From: Aculops lycopersici
Lineage: Eukaryota; Arthropoda; Arachnida; Trombidiformes; Eriophyidae
Assembly (NCBI GenBank): GCA_015350385.1
Contig: WNKI01000004.1
Location: 1,512,061-1,576,060 of the forward strand
DNA: 64,000 nucleotides
Direction of reading: 5' to 3'
A program made the translations under genes and the position numbers. This document shows positions 55,376 through 64,000 of this stretch, in pieces. The notes under the pieces are model-generated. The model was not told where the DNA came from. It saw only the letters and a program-made list of their open reading frames with translations, and did not search any database. The first letter of the stretch is position 1, and each line of letters begins with the position of its first letter.

Positions 55376-57874
55376 TCATACTTTCCCAGCGATTGCCGGC
55401 ATCTCGATATCCAACACTTTTCGTATTGGATCCAGCATCTCGCCACTCTTCTTCAAATCGTCTATCAATCCCACAAATTGGCTTAGCTGATGTCTCAGCT
55501 TTGAATGGTGTGGGTCTAGTTTTTGGGCTCGCTTGACGCTTTGCAACATCAACATCACCTTTCCTCTTCTCTTGTAAACTTCAAATGCTAATAGGTGAGT
55601 ATCTATGCGATCGGTGGCCAAACTCTTCAGTGGAGTCAAAAATCTAATTGCCTTATCGAGGGGATCCTTAGGATGCTCCAACTCTTTGGGATCTAAACCA
55701 CTCGCATTGTTAGCCGTTTCGCCTGTCGATTCACTAGTTTGAGAAGTTTGTTTGTTGTTGCTGTTGGCATTAGCTGTCTGGCTATCAGCTTGTTTATTCT
55801 GCTTGTTCGAATTCTGCTTGTTGCCAGCATCCGTTTCATGTAACTTATTATTGCCATGCTTTTGATTCTGTTGCTGCTTGGCAGCCGCCTTTCTCTCCTT
55901 GCTCTTGATTTTCTTCAATTCAGCCTGAGATAATTTGTCAGTCGGTTCGCTGGACTCCTGGTTCTCTTTTCCTTCAACAAGTGGCTCATCATGAAGCTTG
56001 AGGTAAATGTTTATGGCCAACTCAGCGGCATCAAAGTAAAACTTGTGCGATCTGAGGACATTTTCCATTCGCAAAAGTTTAATATACGATCTAAGAGTCA
56101 TCTTTCGCATGCAATAAGTGTGAAAGTCGAATTGATCCTCGGTGACCTCCGAGAAGAAGGCATCGATTTCATAGCATTTCTTCAAGGCTTGACCATACTG
56201 TTGCATCCGGTGATGTGCTCTCGCAGTCTCAATTTGAAACCACATGCATTGCATCTCGTTTAAATTTTCAGTAACCGATACCCCAGCACGCGTAAATTTA
56301 GAACACATCTCTTCGGCTTGAGCAACCTTGTTAGCCCTCAATAAATACTTGGCACACTTCGAATTCAGGTACCTATCTGCGGTATCAAGACGCTGAGCTT
56401 CATGGACTTGCTCCACCGCCTTATCCCATTCGTCCATATGCTTATATATCTTACCCTTCAGGGTCAATAGCTCGATTAGGGTTGGCGTATGCTCGAGAGC
56501 GATCTTGACATACTCTTGAGCCTTGTCGAACTGCCCGAGGTAATCGTAATGTTGAGCTAAGTAGTAGTAAACCCACAGGACAAAGGTTTTGTTTTCGCTA
56601 TTCTGAGTCGAGGGATTAGAGTCAAAGCTTGAATTTTCTAATAAATTATTAATATAACCAGTAACCAAGTCCTCTATTGTCTTAATTTTGGCTGGAACCC
56701 CATGGATCTCGAAAACTTTTGCTCGAATCTTTCTAGTTTCTGCAGAGTTGTTGCTAGATTCAATGTAAAGTTGGTCTTGTTTTCTATTCACATAATCTTG
56801 ATTTATTTGCGCAACCAATCTATTATATTCGTTATTGTATACTGGACGAAGATTTCTAAACAAGGCGGGCAAACACTTTCGAATAAATTTTCGTAGGTAA
56901 GCGTCAACTAAGGGTCTAAATTTATCGGGAGTTTCCACGAAAGTCAATGGTATTTTGAAAGGGACTTGTGATCGCGGATACTTCTTTTGAATGTTCTGGT
57001 ATAGATTTAATCTACTATCTTCATCCTGAGGGTTTAGTTTAAGGGCTTGCTCCAGTTGCTTATAATACGAGTAATTCTCTTGATTCCTAGCAATTAGTTG
57101 ATCTTGAATCAAATTAGCTGCCTCTGGGTTGCGACCAAGAGCTAGTAATAGTTGGGCTTTGTATTCCAACACCGCTAAACGATCACAAATTTGAGATGAA
57201 TGCTTGTTGAGGAACTCTAGGCCTTCTTTATGGTTACCAGCTTCGGATAATATCATCACTTCATACAGTAATAACTCACTTTGTTCATAATCAATTGGTT
57301 CCTTTTTATTTTCAGCATGACTCGCCTGACTATCTTTTTGCTGCTTTTGGGTCCCTCTGAATTCGTCCAAAATCTTTGCGGCCGTTTGATGGTCATTCAA
57401 TAGATGATAGGCAGCCGCAAAACTTAACCAGGAGATCCTCTGGGCTGAGCGCAACATAAATAATTGATACCTAGTATCACGAAATCCTTCCAGATCTCTC
57501 ATTTGAATTTGTAGTAGACTCAAATCTCTGAGAATTGTCAGGTTATCCTTGTCATATTTCAAGGCATTCCTGTAACATTTTATCGCCTCGTCATATTTAT
57601 GTTCAGACCTTTGCAAGAGACCATAGACGTGCCAGCAGACGTGAGAGGTGAGATCATTTCTTAGTCCTTTGCGGACATACTCGTAAGCTTCATCTTTCTT
57701 GCCCATGCAACTTAGAATGAGTCCCTTCATGGCCAAGGTTTCTCCATGATTCGCTGTCTCTGGGTTGCTTAGGATTTGCTTGGCTAATTTGAGGCCTATC
57801 TTGTACTGTTTGTAATCGTAACATTTCAATATCTTCTTGAAGATACCATTTTGCTTGGGTGGTAGAGGGGCCAT
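55376..57874 (-). CDS. NAA15: N-alpha-acetyltransferase 15, NatA auxiliary subunit
   Basis: The 832-residue TPR protein follows NAA15 closely from the first residues: PPKQNGIFKKIL, HGETLAMKGL, VRKGLRNDLTSHVCWHVYGL and NLTILRDLSLLQIQMRDLEG. NAA15 forms the ring-shaped TPR scaffold that holds the catalytic subunit NAA10 at the ribosome exit tunnel, so that NatA acetylates nascent Ser/Ala/Gly/Thr N-termini. A charged Lys/Gln/Asn-rich region at about 635-720 (KKIKSKERKAAAKQQQNQ) is the ribosome/nuclear-signal-like part seen in orthologues. The length is near human (866). Single exon, head-to-head with AAGAB. Confidence 0.97.
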   Translation of the reverse strand: MAPLPPKQNGIFKKILKCYDYKQYKIGLKLAKQILSNPETANHGETLAMKGLILSCMGKKDEAYEYVRKGLRNDLTSHVCWHVYGLLQRSEHKYDEAIKCYRNALKYDKDNLTILRDLSLLQIQMRDLEGFRDTRYQLFMLRSAQRISWLSFAAAYHLLNDHQTAAKILDEFRGTQKQQKDSQASHAENKKEPIDYEQSELLLYEVMILSEAGNHKEGLEFLNKHSSQICDRLAVLEYKAQLLLALGRNPEAANLIQDQLIARNQENYSYYKQLEQALKLNPQDEDSRLNLYQNIQKKYPRSQVPFKIPLTFVETPDKFRPLVDAYLRKFIRKCLPALFRNLRPVYNNEYNRLVAQINQDYVNRKQDQLYIESSNNSAETRKIRAKVFEIHGVPAKIKTIEDLVTGYINNLLENSSFDSNPSTQNSENKTFVLWVYYYLAQHYDYLGQFDKAQEYVKIALEHTPTLIELLTLKGKIYKHMDEWDKAVEQVHEAQRLDTADRYLNSKCAKYLLRANKVAQAEEMCSKFTRAGVSVTENLNEMQCMWFQIETARAHHRMQQYGQALKKCYEIDAFFSEVTEDQFDFHTYCMRKMTLRSYIKLLRMENVLRSHKFYFDAAELAINIYLKLHDEPLVEGKENQESSEPTDKLSQAELKKIKSKERKAAAKQQQNQKHGNNKLHETDAGNKQNSNKQNKQADSQTANANSNNKQTSQTSESTGETANNASGLDPKELEHPKDPLDKAIRFLTPLKSLATDRIDTHLLAFEVYKRRGKVMLMLQSVKRAQKLDPHHSKLRHQLSQFVGLIDDLKKSGEMLDPIRKVLDIEMPAIAGKV

Positions 57875-58155
57875 ATTGATGAAAATATAGAATAGTCTAT
57901 GGATCAGAAAATTAAATTATTTAAATATATATATATAGTCTCAGATAGATATTATATTGGAATAGATTATTTTAATTGATGGTAAATATTCTCATTCGAC
58001 CGCGTGTGTGGTGCAGCACCGATGGAGAAAGCGTTCGCACGAGAGAGGCGTGCTGTTACACATGGCGACAATGGTTGATTTTCTCTCTATCGCCATGAGT
58101 ATCTCATGGTAAGTTTCCATTTGCAAATTACGTGCAAGTTACTTGTTAATCCAAT
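57875..58155. promoter_or_regulatory. Bidirectional promoter between NAA15 and AAGAB
   Basis: 281 bases between two divergent start codons: AT-rich beside NAA15 (TATATATATAT near 57928), GC-richer in the middle (57998-58070). Confidence 0.5.
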
Positions 58156-58875
58156 ATGGAATCGAAATTCCAAGGTATCCTGTCAACTTATGTAAATAAG
58201 TTTGACGATGAAGAGCCCATCTTAAAATTATTAGATCTCAACCAAGTTTCCACCCATCACAAGATTGAATGCCATGATTTAAAACTAAGTAACAAATATT
58301 ATGAAACAACAGCTCACTTGTTTAACTATAGCACCGTTCCATGGGACAAGGTTGATGGACCAGCAGTAATCAGCAATTGTCATGCTGTGATTGTGTACTT
58401 GCAATATGAAAATGATATTGATTTAGATCAACACTGTGGCAAGTTCGAAAATATTGTACCACGCGACGAAGGACCCAAGTTGTTTATTTGCAACAACTTA
58501 AGTGAGGACTCAGCCTCTTACACAAGTATTAGAGAGTGGTGCATAAAACACGAATTTGACATGCTCATTGCTAGTCAAGATGATATCAAGGACGAAATAA
58601 TCAATTCTCTCAGTGCCTACAAGTGGCCTCATCGGACGAACAATATCCAGCCAAAATCCAACTCCTCCAACAGCAACAACAAATACGATGACCCACAACT
58701 GAGCGGTGACTTGATGAAAAAATTATCTGATTTTGACAGTCTCTTAGGCAAACTTAGTGCCTATAGAGATCAGCCGGAGTTACGAGGTGATCCAGATGAC
58801 AAAAACATTGAAGAGATTGCCGAGATTTTGTCCGGACTTATCAACGAAGATGTAGATGACTTCTTGGAGGATTAA
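58156..58875 (+). CDS. AAGAB: Alpha- and gamma-adaptin-binding protein p34
   Basis: The 239-residue protein has an N-terminal Rab-like half with WDKVDGPAVISNCHAVIVYL and a central conserved block GPKLFICNNLSEDSASY, then REWCIKHEFDM. This matches the AAGAB pattern of CQRVSED..., EWCIKHGFELVEL. The C-terminal helix (LMKKLSDFDSLLGKLSAYRD ... EIAEILSGLI) corresponds to the AAGAB dimerisation end that starts ENFERLFSKLKEMK. AAGAB is a chaperone for assembly of AP-1 and AP-2 adaptor complexes. It is shorter than human (315), mainly in the linker. A 433-bp part of this gene is duplicated at 61926. Confidence 0.87.
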   Translation: MESKFQGILSTYVNKFDDEEPILKLLDLNQVSTHHKIECHDLKLSNKYYETTAHLFNYSTVPWDKVDGPAVISNCHAVIVYLQYENDIDLDQHCGKFENIVPRDEGPKLFICNNLSEDSASYTSIREWCIKHEFDMLIASQDDIKDEIINSLSAYKWPHRTNNIQPKSNSSNSNNKYDDPQLSGDLMKKLSDFDSLLGKLSAYRDQPELRGDPDDKNIEEIAEILSGLINEDVDDFLED

Positions 58876-58883
58876 AGGGCTGG
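58451..58883 (+). repeat. Source copy of a 433-bp direct duplication
   Basis: This segment (3' part of AAGAB plus 8 bases after its stop) recurs at 61926-62358 with 8 substitutions and no indel. Confidence 0.95.
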
Positions 58884-58986
58884 ACTGAGAAAGTTCCATC
58901 GCGACTAAAATATTTATTCTTGCATTCTATTATCAATCTTAGAAGCTTTACTTGAACCAAGACCTCACCGCCTATCAAGTAATAAG

Positions 58987-59223
58987 ATGGAAAATCTAAT
59001 TATCAGAACAAAGCCCACGACCAAGAAGACAACCAAACCAAGTGTTTCCAGATTTGCATTCATACGAACATTTACTGATAAGTACTATCGCGATCCTTAC
59101 AGATGGGGTTTGATCGAATGTATCGCATTCTTTGCTGCATGTGTCCACGCGGCAAGATCACTATGTGAGATGGACATCCTACCAGCTGAATCTCCTAGTC
59201 CAGCGCAAGTATCACCATATTGA
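58987..59223 (+). CDS. Small single-pass membrane protein, possibly mitochondrial
   Basis: The 78-residue protein has a basic, Thr-rich N-terminus (RTKPTTKKTTKPSVSRFAF), a conserved-looking aromatic segment (DKYYRDPYRWGLIECIAFF), one transmembrane helix at about 44-58 and a short Pro/Ser-rich tail. The basic leader plus one helix resembles small inner-mitochondrial-membrane subunits, but I cannot assign a family. An AATAAA at 59489 suits its 3' end. It lies 111 bases after AAGAB in the same direction. Confidence 0.55.
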   Translation: MENLIIRTKPTTKKTTKPSVSRFAFIRTFTDKYYRDPYRWGLIECIAFFAACVHAARSLCEMDILPAESPSPAQVSPY

Positions 59224-59475
59224 AGAAGCCTAAAGTAGTGTTAATCAGTCAATATATTAACATACAATACAATCCAAATATTTTGCCTCATCGACTGCGC
59301 ATATCGCGCTATTCTCAACATCTCACATGCATCATTAATGGAATCAACCCAATTACATTACTTGATTCCAAGATTACGCGCTCACCTAAAATTACATATT
59401 AAACCCATTAAAATTGAAAGAGAAGCTGCGCGAGAGGCGACATAATATTTAGATAGTACTGTATAAGTCGAAGAC

Positions 59476-59494
59476 TTTATTTTCTATCAATAAA
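59476..59494. terminator. Overlapping convergent poly(A) signals
   Basis: TTTATT at 59476-59481 is AATAAA for the minus-strand PDSS2 gene. AATAAA at 59489-59494 serves the plus-strand small membrane protein. They are 7 bases apart, so the two transcripts overlap at their 3' ends. Confidence 0.6.
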
Positions 59495-59534
59495 AACACG
59501 GAGCCAAACTTGATATTGATTTAACTTCAATTTG

Positions 59535-60875
59535 TCAAACTTTGTACAACGACTCGCAAATATTTCCCAAGACATCTTTGGCCTCGCTTGGTGGAAACGA
59601 CTCAAGATGTCTTATTGCCCTCTCACTATGCTCTCGAATCATTTGATATGTTTCCCTGATTGCCACACCATCATCAAGTATAAGTCTGTGTAGTTTCTCA
59701 TAATCAGCTGGCTCCTGGTGACGATGTTGATGGATGAGGCCGAAATTGTTTTTGGGCTTCTCCAAATCAAGAGCCTTGATTTGAGTTAGAAGCAAGTTGA
59801 AATTGTTCTTCCTGATGTAAGAGTCGCGTAGAAATAGTAGTACAGGTAGACAATTCAAATCGTAAGCTGGATAGACAGGCATGTCAGGTAGTTCAATTGG
59901 CTCGTAGACTTCTGATAAGAATGGCTGAAGTTCAGTGTGAGCTTGCCAAGCTAAGCCAAGGTTTCTTCCAAACTCGAGGGCATCTCTTTGGAGTTTACCT
60001 TCAATATTGGCGAGAACTAGACTAGCTTTGCATGTATTCCCCTGAAGACTTCCAATTGTTGCGTAAGATCTTCTCATCCAACGTTTCAAATCTCGCGATT
60101 CTTCCGAAAGCAGATAATTTTTACTTCGCCAATCGTCAATGAGCAAAAACTCGCCCTCCATAAAGTCGGTGATGGCGGAGGCAACCAAATCAACCACTTT
60201 ACTACTAAATAGATCACCAAGTCCTCTCATTACGTAGGCGAGTAGAAAGTCACCGCACAAAACTGAAACTTTGTTACCATAATGAATACCCTTAGCTTCC
60301 TTTGTGTCACCCTGATTAGTGAGCTCATAATCCACCTGCTCCACTCCTGCCATCTTCAAATCCATCACTCCACGATGAATCATGTAGGCTGAGTATGTCA
60401 TCTCAGTCATTTCAGCCAGCGACACTTGATTTCTTATTAGCTCCTCATGGCTCTTACCCTTTAGTGTGTACTGCGCTAAACTTTCAATTGATTTTGCCGT
60501 CAAGATAACTGTCAGACCACGAGCTTGAGCGCTACCCATTTTACCCTCACTGATATAAGTACATCGCTTTGCTGTCTCTAACATTGGATGGTTGGTGCCC
60601 ATCAATCGCTGTAGGTATTTTGTGATGTTATTAAACTCGCCACTAACCCATTTTTGCAAACCCGAAAAGTTACTCGAGTCACCTACAATGGCTTCCGCTT
60701 GTAACATTGCGTCATCCCATCGCTGGCTTGTGGTTGGATATAATTGTGATGAGTGTCTGACTTGATTAATGAGGAGAGAGTTTTGATGTTGCTTTCGCTG
60801 AGCCTTGAGCAACAGTTGATCTCTCACACTCTTCCGGTTGTTGAGTTTAGTTGCCGAGTTGACAATCTTGAACAT
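59535..60875 (-). CDS. PDSS2: Decaprenyl-diphosphate synthase subunit 2
   Basis: The 446-residue polyprenyl-synthase-fold protein has a basic mitochondrial leader followed by SQRWDDAMLQAEAIVGDSSN. Further blocks are NHPMLETAKRCTYISEGKMG, SLAEMTEMTYSAYMIHRGVM and GNKVSVLCGDFLLAYVMRGL. At the place of the first catalytic Asp-rich motif (DDxxD) it reads HRGVMD, and the second motif is also missing. This is typical of the non-catalytic subunit that pairs with PDSS1 to make the coenzyme Q side chain in mitochondria. Slightly longer than human (399), single exon. Confidence 0.95.
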   Translation of the reverse strand: MFKIVNSATKLNNRKSVRDQLLLKAQRKQHQNSLLINQVRHSSQLYPTTSQRWDDAMLQAEAIVGDSSNFSGLQKWVSGEFNNITKYLQRLMGTNHPMLETAKRCTYISEGKMGSAQARGLTVILTAKSIESLAQYTLKGKSHEELIRNQVSLAEMTEMTYSAYMIHRGVMDLKMAGVEQVDYELTNQGDTKEAKGIHYGNKVSVLCGDFLLAYVMRGLGDLFSSKVVDLVASAITDFMEGEFLLIDDWRSKNYLLSEESRDLKRWMRRSYATIGSLQGNTCKASLVLANIEGKLQRDALEFGRNLGLAWQAHTELQPFLSEVYEPIELPDMPVYPAYDLNCLPVLLFLRDSYIRKNNFNLLLTQIKALDLEKPKNNFGLIHQHRHQEPADYEKLHRLILDDGVAIRETYQMIREHSERAIRHLESFPPSEAKDVLGNICESLYKV

Positions 60876-61912
60876 GGTTATTTTGACTTTTGTTTGATTG
60901 ATTAAGCAAAGACAATCAAAGATTTTCTATTGCTCAGAAGCTCAAGGTTCAAAAACAACTATACAAAAATGAAGGGAAACAAGTGAGAGTTGAAAGCGAG
61001 ATTGCAAATGGGTCATCTGCGAGGTAGAAAGGATAAGATAACGGTCAGCTTTGCATCAGAAGCCTGCAGTGTTTCGTGGGCGTGATCAGTGTTTGCGAAG
61101 CGAAATAACTAGCATCAGGTAAGTCTAGTTGGTGCAGTCAGAGGATGGAGGAGAAAAAGCGAAGTGGTCAGTTAGCCAGTGTTCAGTTTAACTCTGAGGA
61201 GAAGCAAGGGGTTGGTTGCCTTCGAAACTCTGAGGCATCTTGCCAGGAGCGTTGGAATTGGCGAGCTGCAAACGAGTTATGCGTTAGCGAGAGAAATGCG
61301 AAGCGCAACTTGTTGGCCGTTATTTTACGTTACTAGTCGGTCACCGCGGCTTCGCTCGCGGCTATACCTGTTTTTCTGTGCGACTTTCCGGGAAACTGCG
61401 CTCCGGCTCGCTCCGCTTCGCCTTCGCTCCGTGAGGGGCGTCCACGGCTCAGCTTACTTGTCAGTCACTTCTCGTACGCTAAGTCGAGACTGTGCGCTTA
61501 TATCAAAGTTGTGCCAAGGCCGCACGTGCTCGAGGTTGGATAGCGCAACAGATTTCAAGTGGGGGAAAGGAGTGAGAAGGGAGCGTGTGTGTGAGTGGAG
61601 TGAGTGGGGGATGGAAAGGGCGAATTCAGGTGGGGAAAAAGTTGTGTGTGCGAGCGTAAAAAAAGAGGGGCTGCACACGCGATTTCTCCGTTTGGGGGAA
61701 AGAAATCCCGTGTGTGAGCGCAGAAAAGGAGGGGGTCAAAACGGAGAAACGAAAAATCGAACTAACGCCAAAACGGCGCTTTAGTATTAGATGTAATCTC
61801 TAGCGAAGAGTTGTTGCGTTACATTAAACTCAAACTACCTACCACTTGGAGGAGCAAGTGATGCACCTGTTACCTGCGGTAACGTATCTCGTATGCACCA
61901 CGCACCATCCAG
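60876..61912. other. PDSS2 upstream region and GC/G-rich island before the AAGAB duplicate
   Basis: From about 61330 to 61760 the composition changes. A CG-rich part (61345-61445, with repeated CGCGG, TTCGCT and GCTCCG words) is followed by a strongly G-over-C part (61560-61745) with imperfect repeats starting GTGTGTG. A 201-codon ORF over it has no ATG-supported domain and is not called. Confidence 0.45.
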
Positions 61913-62350
61913 ATGCAAGTTGCGTATATTGTACCACGCGACGAAGGACCCAAGTTGTTTATTTGCAACAACTTAAGTGAGGACTCAGCCTCTTACACAA
62001 GTATTAGAGAGTGGTGCATAAAACACGAATTTGACATGCTCATTGCTGGTCAAGATGATATCAAGGACGAAATAATCAATTCTCTCAGTGCCTACAAGTG
62101 GCCTCATCGGACGAACAATATCCAGCCGAAATCCAACTCCTCCAACAGCAACAACAAACACGATGACCCACAACTGAGCGGTGACTTGATGAAAAAATTA
62201 ACTGATTTTGACAGTCTCTTAGGCAAACTTAGTGCCTATAGAGATCAGCCGGAGTTACGAGGTGATCCAGATGACAAAAACAATGGAGAGATTGCCGAGA
62301 TTTTGTCCGGACTTATTAACGAAGACGTAGATGACTTCTTGGAGGATTAA
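61913..62350 (+). pseudogene. Partial AAGAB duplicate with intact open frame and a new ATG
   Basis: Bases 61926-62358 copy 58451-58883 with 8 differences (5 amino-acid-changing, 3 silent, no stop or indel). The copy begins in the middle of AAGAB, so the N-terminal Rab-like half is missing. An in-frame ATG at 61913, in sequence not derived from AAGAB, gives a potential 145-residue protein (MQVAYIVPRDEG and on). It could be a dead fragment or a young gene for the C-terminal dimerisation half of p34. It ends 37 bases before the stop of the convergent gene. Confidence 0.85.
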
Positions 62351-62394
62351 AGGGCTGGGCTATCACATGCAATAGTCTGTTCCAAGATCATTGA

Positions 62395-63192
62395 TCAATC
62401 TGGTATTTTATCCACTAACGGGGTTTCTACACTGTTCTTATTCTCGATCCGAGGCAATTGTCGGGATTTGAGTTCCATTGCTTGCGGTATAGCTTCTCTG
62501 ATGGCAAGCAATAGGCTCTTCTTTGTCTCTTGCGTCGTGGTGAAGGATTTGAGAGTCCTCTGTAGGCATTCTAATTCCTGTGGGTTGTATTCACTAATGT
62601 AGTGTCTTGTCATTTGCAAGGCTGCTTGCACTATCAGGGTTCCCTCAGGTACTTGCAACGTAGCCAAGCACTTCAGCAACTTCATAACTTCATCCGACTC
62701 AAAGAATCGCATCTTATACAGAGCTCTTGTGCAAAGTCTCTTAAATTCTGGTGAGACTGCAACTGTCGATTTATCACAGAGTCCAACACGCATCATATCA
62801 TCCAGTGTTTCAAAAGAGATGCCAACGTAGAAACTGTTCATTGTATCTAGATTATCATCAATGACTCTCAACAACTTATCAATATCATTGTCTTCGTGGA
62901 AAAGCGCCTCTAGCAAGGTTGAGTTGGACCCAACGGGCATGTACATCTTATATAATTGTACTTTGTCTCGGCGTAATTGTAATGCATCCTCGATACCTAT
63001 ATTCTCAACCTCAGGACTTGTCAACAGTCCAGTCAATGGTTGTAAATCCTTAAGGTCTCGCTTATATTTGGGAAGCTCCGATCTAGGAGTTCTAATAATT
63101 GATCTCGCATTTCTCCTGAAGACCAACAATGGAACTGTGTAAGTTCTCGCCTGTGATATCAATAGACTAGATATGTTTCTAAGTGAGTTCAT
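62395..63192 (-). CDS. FASTK-like / helical-repeat mitochondrial protein (tentative)
   Basis: The 265-residue protein starts with a mitochondrial-type leader (MNSLRNISSLLISQARTY, later FRRNARSIIR). Then come repeated helical pairs of about 35 residues (LLRVIDDNLDTMNSFYVGIS, EFKRLCTRALYKMRFFESDE, VMKLLKCLATLQVPEGTLIV). These resemble the helical repeats of FAST-kinase-domain RNA-binding proteins of mitochondria. No C-terminal RAP domain is visible and the protein is much shorter than typical FASTKD members. A separate helical-repeat mitochondrial family is therefore possible. Head-to-head with the gene at 63530. Confidence 0.5.
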   Translation of the reverse strand: MNSLRNISSLLISQARTYTVPLLVFRRNARSIIRTPRSELPKYKRDLKDLQPLTGLLTSPEVENIGIEDALQLRRDKVQLYKMYMPVGSNSTLLEALFHEDNDIDKLLRVIDDNLDTMNSFYVGISFETLDDMMRVGLCDKSTVAVSPEFKRLCTRALYKMRFFESDEVMKLLKCLATLQVPEGTLIVQAALQMTRHYISEYNPQELECLQRTLKSFTTTQETKKSLLLAIREAIPQAMELKSRQLPRIENKNSVETPLVDKIPD

Positions 63193-63529
63193 TCTTTAAG
63201 AATTCCTGCAAATGCAAATGAAACTTTTCACTTCTATCTCGAGATATTCGGACTTGGCATTCGATTCAGATCACGTGTTAGGAAAACAAACTTGCTATTG
63301 AATGTGCAAAAGACTCAAAATGTAGCACAGAATTTTGGACTACCAAAGCGCGCAAATTGTGCCGTTTATTTTCCCAAAACAACATGCACGCAAAAACCGG
63401 TGCAACAACAAAATTGTTGATCCACTCTTCTGCAAACCCGCCAAAACTGGCGCAATTGTAATCATTACAACATATCATCAATTAAGCTAAGTTGATATTA
63501 CTCTAGGCACATGAAAAAACTTTATTAGC
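63193..63529. promoter_or_regulatory. Divergent promoter region
   Basis: 337 bases between opposite start codons, with repeated TTTTGCG/CGCAAA-like and GGCGC words. There is no supported coding sequence; short minus ORFs are chance. Confidence 0.4.
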
Positions 63530-64000
63530 ATGGAAGATCAACTTAAGGAGGCAGTGGTGAACTCAAGCCTTTGTTTTAATACCTCAGGAGACGAATTGGC
63601 CTCATTGACATTGGTGGAAAAGTATGATAGATACCTACAGGATGAACATACTGATGCAGAGAGCGATGGAGAATTATACCCTGATGATACAGTTCTGAGA
63701 CAGGAGTATGCTCAAATGAAAAACAATTACAAAGAAGCGACAGATAAAAGTTATAGAAGTAGATTATCATTATGCATTCCAGGCAAGTACCGGTCTTCCA
63801 TAGGAACAACAAGTTCTGCTAGTGGTTCGCCGGATAAGAGCTCAACTAAGACACAAACTCAAAGGGAACAGCAAGAGGAACAGGATAAGAGTAAGGATGT
63901 TAGAACGGGATTGAATAAGTTCAACGAATTGATTGAAAAATTAGCACAAGTTAGAAAATGCGATCCAGATGGAAATTCCATATTTTGTACAGAAGAGGAA
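63530..64000 (+). CDS. 5' part of an unknown acidic/charged protein, cut by the window end
   Basis: The ATG at 63530 opens a frame that runs without a stop for 157 codons to the last base. The product is hydrophilic, with an acidic region (DEHTDAESDGELYPDD near 43-58), a Tyr/Lys helix (RQEYAQMKNNYKEATDKSY) and a Ser/Thr/Gln-rich linker. A predicted helix with a Cys follows (LNKFNELIEKLAQVRKCDPD). I recognise no family. It is probably an intracellular, partly disordered protein. Confidence 0.6.
   Translation, partial: MEDQLKEAVVNSSLCFNTSGDELASLTLVEKYDRYLQDEHTDAESDGELYPDDTVLRQEYAQMKNNYKEATDKSYRSRLSLCIPGKYRSSIGTTSSASGSPDKSSTKTQTQREQQEEQDKSKDVRTGLNKFNELIEKLAQVRKCDPDGNSIFCTEEE

Noticed and set aside
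61179..61784. 201-codon plus-strand ORF before the AAGAB duplicate
   Set aside because: Arg/Ser/Gly-rich composition follows the GC/G-rich island; no domain and no good start.

Overview
This is a eukaryotic window, almost certainly from an arthropod. A mite or other small chelicerate is my best guess, but that part is inference. The animal assignment rests on a glycoprotein-hormone-receptor (LGR1-like) gene, a CYP3-clan P450, an EF-hand nicotinamidase of the Drosophila Naam type, a Syk-like tandem-SH2 protein, Rhotekin, HP1 and a seryl-tRNA-synthetase-like protein resembling insect SLIMP. Most housekeeping genes are single-exon and closely packed. The regulatory genes have long introns and many Gln, Asn, Ser and His repeats.

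Layout. 1-14.5 kb is a dense block: an EGF/transmembrane protein (cut by the window edge), a Pro/Gln-rich tyrosine-motif protein, TFB2M, RPS3A, PIGV, a TMEM165/GDT1 transporter, a tiny secreted protein with a TATA/initiator promoter, a SLIMP-like protein, HSD17B10, a small hypothetical ORF and a P450. 14.6-29.0 kb (minus) is one four-exon LGR1-type receptor. I reconstructed it from exon phases: two 75-nt leucine-rich-repeat exons join exactly to the two large ORFs, giving about 1922 residues. 30-37.5 kb holds nicotinamidase, an HP1-family protein, a low-complexity ORF and Rhotekin. 37.5-55 kb is sparse and rich in microsatellites. It contains a secreted low-complexity protein, a 1548-residue Syk-like tandem-SH2 protein with no kinase domain, and a minus-strand exon (52087-52593) that may be the 5' exon of Rhotekin. 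55.4-64 kb is dense again: NAA15, AAGAB (p34), a small membrane protein, PDSS2, a partial AAGAB duplicate, a FASTK-like mitochondrial protein and the start of an unknown gene.

Themes. Several genes serve mitochondrial gene expression or metabolism (TFB2M, SLIMP-like, HSD17B10, PDSS2, FASTK-like). Head-to-head pairs share short promoters (TFB2M/RPS3A, NAA15/AAGAB, FASTK-like/63530 gene). Convergent pairs have nearly overlapping poly(A) signals.

Most notable: the kinase-less Syk-like protein; the receptor with a reduced LRR array and an approximately 800-residue tail; a 10-bp DNA word (CCACYTGTTG) repeated at least 13 times in coding and non-coding DNA; and a recent 433-bp AAGAB duplication that kept its frame. 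Two 20-N gaps sit inside GA microsatellites.
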